Origin: Helicoverpa zea
Lineage: Eukaryota > Arthropoda > Insecta > Lepidoptera > Noctuidae
DNA: 64,000 nt
Direction of reading: 5' to 3'
NCBI RefSeq assembly: GCF_022581195.2
Contig: NC_061479.1
Coordinates: 620,001 to 684,000, forward strand
The notes under the pieces were generated by a model. The model made no database searches. It was not told the DNA's origin and saw only the letters and a program-made list of their open reading frames with translations. Below, piece after piece: positions 34,436-43,090 of the stretch. A program made the translations under genes and the position numbers. Every line of letters begins with the position of its first letter. The stretch's first letter is position 1.

Positions 34436-36081
34436 CTAACATAAATCCAACTCCTCGTCTTCATCTGTATTCATTTCTTCTTCATTGACGTTATAATCAA
34501 CAGTATCTGCTTGGGTAGTTTCATCTACATTGTCAAGTCTTGGTGTCTGAATTAAATTGTTAAGCCCATTATCTTCTGTTTTTTTGCTTTTTAGTCTTCT
34601 CCTTTGACGAGAAATTCTTAAATTTTTGGAAGTACTCCTTCTTTTTGCGTTCCTAAGAATACTCTTAAGAAATGAATAACACTCTTGCATTGTAAAGTTT
34701 TCATCAGACATGTGTACTATTGTAAAGAAGAGGTCAATTGTATTTTGGTAACTTTTAAAACATATTTTCGAGCCTTCAGCACGTGTTCCGCCAGCCCACG
34801 AACAAGTGGTCAAAAATTCCCGGCCAAACATAGCATCTAGTAACGCATATGCATTATTAATCGCTCTGCCTTTTCCTTTGCCACAAACAATTGATAATAT
34901 TTTTTTAAATTCTTGTGTTTTATGCTTACTCTTAAGAGATTCTTCGAAATCATCAAGACATTTCTTATTTGTGATCGGTTTAAATCTATTATCAATATCC
35001 CGTTCAGATTTTCCTGTTAATGCTCCTACAGATATCCTTTGCATTAATTCATCAAATTGAGTAGATAAATTTGTTAATTTCTCCAAAATTAATACCTGAT
35101 TAGAATTCAGTATTGCTTGGTTATCCTGAATAGAAGCTAACTTAGAACTCAAAGCTTCAATGGACTCTGTCAATTTTGTGGGAATAAGTACACCAGCAGG
35201 TAGCGAAAGTTTAATTTCAAAATTTTGTTCTGCGTCAATACTTGCGGATTTATTCTGAAAAGAAAATAGGTATTTATTTATTTTATTTATTTTTATTTAT
35301 TCCTTTATTTCAGGGAACTAGGGCCCATTTAAAAACAATGCAGCGGGGACAACAGTTGATTGGTTGAAAAGTAAGTGTTATGACTGCTTTAGCAGTTTGG
35401 AGATTTTTAGAGTTATTCATAAGTTGTGTACGTTACCCAGGCCAGATGTTGTCGAAAATGGTCATTTGAATCTTACAGATAATTAGTTGTGCGGCTTCTG
35501 TAATTGTTGCGCACATTTTTAAAGTTCTTCATTTTTAAAGTTCTTTATTTTTAAATAACTTCGCAACCGAAGAAAGAACAAATACAAAATATGGCACAAC
35601 ATTTACTTTATCTAGACAACTAATTTTATAGGTAATATTTATTTAAATATTCCCATTAGAAAGAAAAAGGTCTGGCTGGCGAAACGTTACGCCAGCAAGA
35701 ATGTTTTTGTGAAATCACTAAAAAACTATAAGCGCAACAAATTTAAATATGTGCGCAACAATTACAGAAGCCGCACAACTAATTATCTGTAAGATTCAAA
35801 TGACCATTTTCGACAACATCTGGCCTGGGTAACGTACACTCATAAGTTCACTCACTTCTCCTTAGATCTGATTATTAACTCTAGTTAGATATATTCCCTA
35901 ATATTTTTAGCGGGTGAAACCGCTGGCGGAAACTAGTAATATAATAATGATAGAAATTCTAACTAGGTACTTATGTACAAAGTTATTTACAAGTTTATAC
36001 AAAAATTAAAATTATCACCTCATTATCACCGTCCTCCTTTAAATTCGGCTCTTCTTTCACAATATTGCACTCAAAAGCCAT
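34436..36081 (-). CDS. DUF4806-domain protein, two exons
   Basis: Exons 36081-36019 and 35254-34436 join in phase 0 (GAG|gtgata and ttttcag|AAT), giving 293 aa. Exon 1 (21 aa, MAFECNIVKEEPNLKEDGDNE) is almost the same as the start of the zinc-finger protein. Residues 49-90 look helical. Residues about 112-198 (RFKPITNKKCLDDFEESL to CFKSYQNTIDLFF) match the insect DUF4806 pattern: a start with KPI, a central GKG with basic residues, then a W and a CFK patch. A basic stretch (SRQRRRLKSKK) and an acidic tail (EEEMNTDEDEELDLC) follow. The function of DUF4806 is unknown; nuclear location is inferred from the basic stretch and the VKEEP SUMO motif. A P element lies 237 bp upstream of the start codon. 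Confidence 0.75.
35426..35839. mobile_element. MITE with 9-bp target duplication
   Basis: Inverted ends GTGTACGTTACCCAGGCC, arms about 95 bp, total 414 bp. TCATAAGTT is present on both sides (35417-35425 and 35840-35848). A 9-bp duplication is usual for Mutator-like elements, hence a tentative MULE class. It lies in the intron of the DUF4806 gene. Confidence 0.8.
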
Positions 36082-36318
36082 CGTTATATTAATTTAATAC
36101 GGCAACTAATACCATATTTTCACAAAAATACGAAGATTTTCACGCGAAATCTGCAATAAATTCAACTCTTTCATGAAAATGTATTTTCGACAGCGGGCCA
36201 TAACATAAATGTTGCCACTGCTGAGCTATAATTGAAATTAGTGATGTAGGGAAAAAATCGACTATGCAAATCACGTATGGGGTGAATTAGTCGATTTTTA
36301 TCCAAGACGTGACTTTTA
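36018..36318 (-). promoter_or_regulatory. Duplicated promoter and first exon, copy 2 (DUF4806 gene)
   Basis: Matches 29098-29428 of the zinc-finger gene, including the untranslated leader and at least 230 bp upstream. The match is cut by the P element at 36319 and resumes after it at 41062. This shows where the control region was split. Confidence 0.8.
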
Positions 36319-36363
36319 CATAGAGCAACACAGGCCACCGGCGGACCGGAGGGGAGTAGCCAT
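36319..36363. repeat. P element left inverted terminal repeat
   Basis: CATAGAGCAACAC, 16 extra bases, then GGAGGGGAGTAGCCAT. The right-hand partner is 41025-41053 without the extra bases. Confidence 0.85.
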
Positions 36364-36490
36364 ACACAGGCGTTCCCCTCTGTCAAAGTACAAGTCCAAA
36401 TGGTCCTATGCGTACAATAAAACTAGTTGCAACTAAACTATTCGCTAGACTAAATCTAGTTGCGTGAGTGAATCGACGTCGTCGTAAAAA

Positions 36491-39400
36491 ATGCCGAATT
36501 GTTCTGTTTTTTGCTGCAAAAAGAGATCTGCCACGTCAAATTTACAAAAAGATGGCGTTACCTTTCATATGTAAGTAATTTTTAATTACGTTATTGCTAT
36601 TTACTTCTTATAAACTTAAAAACTGCAATATTATCAATCGTGTTGTTTCGGATTTGTTTACCAACTAAGGCCGTGCGTCTTCATACAAAACGCGGATCGG
36701 TCGAGCGACAGATCCGAGTCTTTTTCCTAGAATTCGCTGTCACCGAGCGAGTGTTGTTGCCGGTTTGTTTGTAGATAGTTATCGATGAAAATGAGAAAGG
36801 TCAAGTCAAATCGGAGAAAGTTTTGAGATTAGGTTTTCTGATTTAAATAAAAATTACTGAGTGAGAACGTCAACTACATATAATGTGTTTTTATTTATAT
36901 ATTGCAGGTTTCCTAAAGATCCAAATTTAAGAAATATATGGAAGACATTTTCTCATAACAGACCAACCTGGATTCCCACAAGAAATAGTGTCATTTGCTC
37001 AAATCATTTTAAGACCTCTGACTTTCAAGTGTTGGCGAACAATAGGAGGAGATTAGTCGATGGCGCCAAACCAACCGCCAACTGTATTTGTTCCGTAAGT
37101 TTTTATTTTATTCATGTGCAAGGTCATAGATAATATAATACTAGCTTAGGTAAACGAATAGTACATTCCACATGATGTACCTCGTTGACGTTAGTCATAG
37201 TGGTGAAATGAAGCCTACATTTTTAAACTTAATCTAATTTTCCAGAATCATCGACAATCATTAAATATACCAGATGAGAGGTTATCATCTAATGGGCCCA
37301 TTAATGACACTCGGACTATTCCTAATTCATTGACATCACCGTGTAGATCGTCAACTCCTCAAAATGTGAGTTGTTTTTAAATCGTTTATTGTAGAATCGC
37401 ATATTGATAAATTTGTCATTCCTTCTATTTTACTGTTGAGATTAAGTAAATTATGTAAAGATATGATAAGAGATAATTATTTATTCATTTGTTTTCAGAC
37501 TCAGTCAAAGGAAACATCTAAAAAATCTGCTTCAATTCCCACTACTGCACTTACACCAAGAAAAAGAAAAATGCAGCAACAATTAGATTGTCAGAAAAAA
37601 AAAATTAAAAGGCTACAAGCTAAAAATCTTTTCTTAAAGAAAAAAGTTGCTGGGCTAGAAGAAATTCTTCAGAGTTTAGATGAAAAAGCTTTGATAGATA
37701 AAGAGGAAAGGATGGTCCTGGAAAAAATAGGCGTTGAAGAAGCAGAGCTTATTAAGCGTCAATTAAAGAAATGTAAAAGTGGAAAGCTCTCACGAGCCAA
37801 GTATTCACCAGAACTGAGGTGTTTTGCTCTAACTCTCAACTTTTATTCCCCCAAAGCTTACAAGTATGTTCGTAAAACGTTTGGGACGTGTTTACCTGCT
37901 CCGCGTACTTTAACTAAATGGTATAGTAATATTGATGGACGGCCCGGTTTTACCAAAGAAGCCTTGGCGGCCTTAAAATATAAAGCCGATGCCAATCCAC
38001 ATAGTAAAATTTACTGTACTTTAGTTTTCGATGAAATGAAAATAAAGACACAATCACATGACAATCCAAGTGGTGACAGACGATTCGGATATATTGATTA
38101 TGGTTTCGATTTAATAACTGATAATACAGATGAAGCTACAGATGTCCTAGTTTTTCTATTAGTAGGCATTAATACTCCATGGAAAGTCCCAATCGGATAT
38201 TTTTTAGTTAAAGGTACAAGTGCTAAGTTAAAAGCTCAACTTGTAACTAAAGCGTTTGAATTAGTACATGAAACCGGAATAGAAATAAAAGCGTTAACGT
38301 GTGACGGCGCAAAAGCAAATTTAGCGATGGCTACGGAACTGGGTTGCTGCTTAGTTGCAAATAAATTGCAAACTACTATATTAGATCCCACAACGGGGCA
38401 ACGAGTTCACTTTTTTTTAGATCCAAGTCACATGTTAAAATTAATTAGAAACACTTTTTGTGACTACAAATGTTTTTACGATGATAATGAAAATAAAATT
38501 CAATGGTTATTTGTGGAAGCATTACATAAAATACAGGAAGAAGAATTATTTTACATGGCTAACAAATTAAAAGCAAATCACATTTATTACAAAACAAAAA
38601 TAATGAATGTTCGCCTTGCAGCACAATTGTTCAGCGGAAGTGTTGCTGATGCGCTTTTGTTTTGTGAAAAAGAATTACATTTATCGGAGTTTAATGGATC
38701 AACTGCAACTGCGAAGTTTATTTCACTGATAAACGACGTTTTTGATATATTGGATTCCCGGTCACGTCAAACTGGTTATAAAAGAGCATTAAACCATGAA
38801 AACTTTGAGAAAGCTTTTCGAAAAATGGATGAAGCTCAAAAGCTTTTGTTGAGCTTATCAGCCCATGTAAAGAAACGCAACGGGGAGTCGCATAAAATTA
38901 AATTAGTAGATTCTCCTCGATACACGGGTTTTTTAGGATTTTTGATCTGCATTGAGAGTACCAAATCTATCTTTCGAGATTTAATACAAAACCAACAAAA
39001 TGGCCTCAAATATATGCCACTACATAGGATAAGCCAAGATCACCTCGAACTATTTTTTTCCATAGTAAGGAGTCATGGTGGTTATTGCGATAATCCCTCA
39101 AGCTCCCAGTTTGAAGCAATTTATAAAAAAATTCTTGTTAATACAGAATTAACACAAACGGGAAACGGAACGAACTGCATTCCATTGGAAAAAATTACGA
39201 TACTGAATTGCACATCTGCACTAGAAAAAATTAATGCTTCAACAGTACGACAATACAATAGCAATGACGCTACTGACGAACACAATTTTGATAATTTTAC
39301 TGACGATTTAATTGATGAGATTGAAGCTCTAACTTTTTTATCCCCTTTTGCGGAAAAAGTTGTGGAGTACATAGCGGGATATGTTATTTTCTCAACAAAA

Positions 39401-39820
39401 AAAAAAATTAAATGCAATACGTGCATTAAAGGTTTGCTTGGGCCGATTGATGAAAAAAGTTTAATTCACCAGAAAAGCAAAGGAAAGTTACTGTATGCCT
39501 CAAAAGAAGTTATACTTTTATGCCGGATTTGTGAAAAAGACATAAGAAGACATTTAAGTGACGACAATAAACCTACACGATCTTGTACCACACATGAAGT
39601 TGTGACACGTTCCTTAAAACAATTTATTGGCAAAGACTTGTTTCCCTCAATCAGTTACCATTCACACGAAAACGATTTTACAAATCATAACTTGGAATTA
39701 GCAAGATTAATAATGCAAAAATATGCTGATACAAGAATTTCTTTCTTAATGAAAAAAACAAACCCCCAAAAATGTATTCGTCATATTTATAGAAAATTAA
39801 TCCATTTTAAAAACCAGTGA
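36491..39820 (+). CDS. P-type transposase with THAP domain (THAP9-like), four exons
   Basis: Exons 36491-36570, 36908-37094, 37246-37365 and 37499-39820 join in frame (AT|G, then phase 0 twice), giving 902 aa with no internal stop. Residues 1-90 form a THAP zinc finger: C4 and C8 or C9, FPKDP at 28-32, W38, then C57 and H60. Residues 150-190 are basic and heptad-like (KRLQAKNLFLKKKVAGLEEI), the expected dimerising helix. The RNase H-like core follows. Candidate catalytic acids are D307 (TLVFDEMKI), D398 (ALTCDGAKAN) and E646 (QDHLELFFS), in the same order and similar spacing as P and THAP9 transposases. DPSHMLKLIRN near 438 fits the GTP-binding insertion region. It acts in the nucleus, cutting and joining element ends. 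The introns resemble those of other P elements, where splicing can limit activity. Poly-A signals follow at about 39925. Confidence 0.92.
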
Positions 39821-39924
39821 TAGTTCCGTATCAGTATCTTATCAGTAGTTTTTAAAAAGGATTAGTTTTATGTTATTAAAAAAAAATGGTAATTTTATTT
39901 GTTATATGTGATTTGATTATACAT

Positions 39925-39934
39925 AATAAATAAA
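39925..39934 (+). terminator. Poly-A signals of the transposase gene
   Basis: Overlapping AATAAATAAA about 100 bp after the stop codon. Confidence 0.55.
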
Positions 39935-40228
39935 GTCAATAATAATATCTGCCTTTGAATTTAAAGCTAATTTCCCTAACCGAGTTTTTGAATTTATCGA
40001 TAATGCGTATCGACAGTTGTACAGCTATGGGTGTAAGGACTTGTTAGTGTAGTTGCGTCATATTATTATACTATTATGACACGGATTGTTTAAATGTGTG
40101 TGTGAAATTGTTAGTGTATTTTTCAATTGTCAGAGTGTGCGTTTCGTAGTGACATAGAATGTTTTTGTGTGAGAATTTGAGAATGTGTGATTTCCCCCCG
40201 CAAAAAATGACAGACAGTTTTGTATCGG

Positions 40229-40447
40229 TAAAAAACTTTTTTACAAAAAAATTAAACCGACTTCCCAAAACACTAAAAAGCAAAAAAAAACTATTTTTAG
40301 GTGCATCGGCCTAGAAGTCGGTGTCTAATGGATGTTACTAAGTTAATTTTGCCACCGACTTCTAGGCCGATGCACCTAAAAATAGTTTTTTTTTGCTTTT
40401 TAGTGTTTTGGGAAGTCGGTTTAATTTTTTTGTAAAAAAGTTTTTTA
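40229..40447. mobile_element. Hairpin MITE inside the P element
   Basis: Arms of about 93 bp (taaaaaacttttttac and mirror), loop about 30 bp. Both arms contain the string ccgacttctaggccgatgca or its complement. It lies downstream of the transposase gene. Confidence 0.75.
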
Positions 40448-40539
40448 TTTAAAGCTTTTCAGTGATACGAATAGTTGTCACTATCCATACAAGTGAGAAG
40501 TTCTCATCAATACAAAGAATATAAGTCCAAATACGAGGT

Positions 40540-41020
40540 ATTTTACATATTCAGTTGTCGAGTTCCCTCGACTTACTTTCTCTGGTCTCCATCATCAGGT
40601 CAGCTCCAAACCTTCACTGTTGCAAAGGTCTTGTCAATACAAATAATTTAAGCCCAAACACGAGGTAGTTTACATATTCAGTTGTCGAGTTCCCTCGACC
40701 CTCTCTGGTCTCCATCATCAGGTCAGCTCCAAATCTTCACAGTTGAATAGTGCTTTTAGGCGTACACCTGAGTGTCAAGTTTTTACCCTATGTATGCCTA
40801 CAACTTTCGAAGGTTGCCCTCGATTTCTCAGGGTTTCCATCATCAGATCCTGACCTGATGACTATGGGACCACCTCGGGAGTATATCCTATCAAACAAAA
40901 AAAGAATCATCAAAATCGATTAATAACTGGCGGAGTAATCGCGTAACAAACATACAAAAAAAAAAAAAAAAAAAAAATACGGTCGAATTGAGAACCTCCT
41001 TTTTTGAAGTCGGTTAAAAA
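40540..41020 (+). repeat. Interspersed repeat with internal direct repeats
   Basis: gttgtcgagttccctcgac with tctccatcatcaggtcagc occurs twice (40555 and 40682). A third, changed unit is at 40830. The end reads ggtcgaattgagaacctcc and then gaagtcggttaaaaa after a long A tract, like a LINE or SINE tail. Confidence 0.6.
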
Positions 41021-41024
41021 CGCA

Positions 41025-41053
41025 ATGGCTACTCCCCTCCGTGTTGCTCTATG
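41025..41053. repeat. P element right inverted terminal repeat
   Basis: Read inward it is CATAGAGCAACAC joined directly to GGAGGGGAGTAGCCAT. Confidence 0.85.
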
Positions 41054-41189
41054 GACTTTTAAAACTTTAAATAGATGGCATTATAGTCGACCAAGCGTTG
41101 TTAATGATTTTAACTGACTTCCAAAAAAAGGAAGAGCACCGCAATAAAATAATAACTCTTTTACACGTCCGCTGCAATGATTTATTTAT

Positions 41190-41480
41190 TTATTTATTTA
41201 TTCATCTCAAAGTTACTATGCCTTTACAGACTTAATCTAATGCGACATAGTACCTACTTACAATTATTCTTTCCTTAACTATATCTTAACTACACAGTAC
41301 AAAATAACTACTAATCCTTACATACTACACAGTAAGTGGCCCTGATCAAATGACCCCTCCCGCTGTGGGTTAGCAGCGGTGAGGGAGTGTCAGACTCTTA
41401 CTGACTGAAAACCGTCGTGTTCCTTCGTAGGCCTTTTATGTACCAGGGCCGCGGTAATTCTTTCGAATCCCGGAGCCCCG
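41190..41480. repeat. LINE-tail remnant and a family A copy
   Basis: (ttta)n at 41182-41203 with ctttacagacttaatc looks like a retroelement end. 41345-41470 is family A (cccgctgtgggttagcagcg, accgtcgtgttccttcg). Confidence 0.5.
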
Positions 41481-41640
41481 GTAGATACCTAAGTACCTCA
41501 AAATAGCTTCTACGCTAAGTTATAAGTCAGTCGCGAACTATAAACTGCATCACTGCTACCATCCTTAAAGTAACAGGTTTTCATTAATTTATGACTATCA
41601 TTTGCTTTCATCAGTGGATGACAGTTGGTTAATATGTAAT

Positions 41641-43090
41641 GATTAATAATAATAATAATAAGCCCCGCAGGGCATCTGAGGCGGATGACGGGGAGTAGCG
41701 ACCCCGCGGGGCTATATATCCGAGTGCTCCAGGGAGAGTATACTGTCCCCCATCTCCGGCTTGCCGGAGTGAAGCATGACGGGGGATAGGTCTCCCGCCT
41801 CTTGGCTTGCCTTCATCGGCCGGTCAGAGTGGAGTCGCTAGAGCAAGGTTAGTCCTGCTCGGAGGGTAGGTGCCTCGTGGTAAGTGGCGAGTGGGCCGGT
41901 GATGCTGGACCCACAGGGAGCGCGTGATCTGCGTTTAAAGTCCGCCGAGGTATCCTCACCCTTCTCAGCCGCTCATGTCCCTGTTGCCCTCTTGTTGCTT
42001 TTCAGTGACTGATTCCCGGAGGCCCAGTAAGTGAGTTGGCGAGTCTCCACCTGCCATTTTAACATGTATTTAATACATTGTCATCGGCAGGTGCCATAGT
42101 TCCCGTAGTTTCCCCATTCCTAGTCCATTAGCATCCCATCACAATAGCCCAAGTAGTTTTCATCCATAGTTAGCAATAGTTTAGCACAGAACCGGGGATT
42201 GTCCTTGGGTACATTTCTATAGTGTATACAGGGATAATCGTCGGTTTTGTGTCACCATTTCATTAAAGTTGTCTCAAAAGGGCTTCAGCGTGTTGGCTTC
42301 GGCCCCACGATCGCCTCCCAAAAATCCGGGACTCTATAGTCCCGAGGTCTGGTAGAGACATACAAATAATAATAATAATAATTTAGCCCCGCAGGGCATC
42401 TGAGGCGGATGACGGGGAGTAGCGACCCCGCGGGGCTATATATCCGAGTGCTCCAGGGAGAGTATACTGTCCCCCACCTCCGGCTTGCCGGAGTGAAGCA
42501 TGACGGGGGATAGGTCTCCCGCCTCTTGGCTTGCCTTCATCGGCCGGTCAGAGTGGAGTCGCTAGAGCAAGGTTAGTCCTGCTCGGAGGGTAGGTGCCTC
42601 GTGGTAAGTGGCGAGTGGGCCGGTGATGCTGGACCCACAGGGAGCGCGTGATCTGCGTTTAAAGTCCGCCGAGGTATCCTCACCCTTCTCAGCCGCTCAT
42701 GTCCCTGTTGCCCTCTTGTTGCTTTTCAGTGACTGATTCCCGGGGGCCCAGTAAGTGAGTTGGCGAGTCTCCACCTGCCATTTTAACATGTATTTAATAC
42801 ATTGTCATTGGCAGATGCCATAGTTCCCGTAGTTTCCCCATTCCTAGTCCATTAGCATCCCATCACAATAGCCCAAGTAGTTTTCATCCATAGTTAGCAA
42901 TAGTTTAGCACAGAACCGGGGATTGTCTTTGGGTACATTTCTATAGTGTATACAGGGATAATCGTCGGTTTTGTGTCACCATTTCATTAATGTTGTCTCA
43001 AAAGGGCTTCAGCGTGTTGGCTTCGGCCCCACGTTCGCCTCCCAAAAATCCGGGACTCTATAGTCCCGAGGTCTGGTAGAGACATAATAA
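41641..43090 (-). repeat. Tandem pair of about 0.7-kb TTA-tailed elements
   Basis: Units 41661-42362 and 42385-43086 are near-identical, offset 724 bp. Each starts next to (aat)n and carries a hairpin agccccgc/gcggggct and the end string gaggtctggtagagacata. Read on the minus strand this is a short retroelement with a (tta)n tail, present as a head-to-tail dimer. No conserved open frame was seen. Confidence 0.75.

Larger units (their letters stand above)
36311..41061 (+). mobile_element. Complete P-type DNA transposon with 8-bp target duplication
   Basis: The element is 36319-41053 (4735 bp). The same 8-bp string GACTTTTA stands on both sides (36311-36318 and 41054-41061), the length typical of P elements. 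Inverted ends: both begin CATAGAGCAACAC and continue GGAGGGGAGTAGCCAT. The left end has 16 extra bases between the two parts. Inside are a four-exon THAP transposase gene and, in the 3' part, a hairpin insertion (40229-40447) and a repeat (40540-41020). Perfect target duplication and an open transposase frame speak for a fairly recent insertion. Confidence 0.9.

Noticed and set aside
37436..37498. Upstream extension of the long transposase frame to an ATG at 37436
   Set aside because: These 21 codons are intron. A good acceptor (gttttcag) at 37498 and three upstream THAP-coding exons in matching phase give a better model.
40555..40760. Regular repeated units resembling a CRISPR or satellite array
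   Set aside because: There are only two to three units, spaced about 127 bp, within a eukaryotic interspersed repeat.
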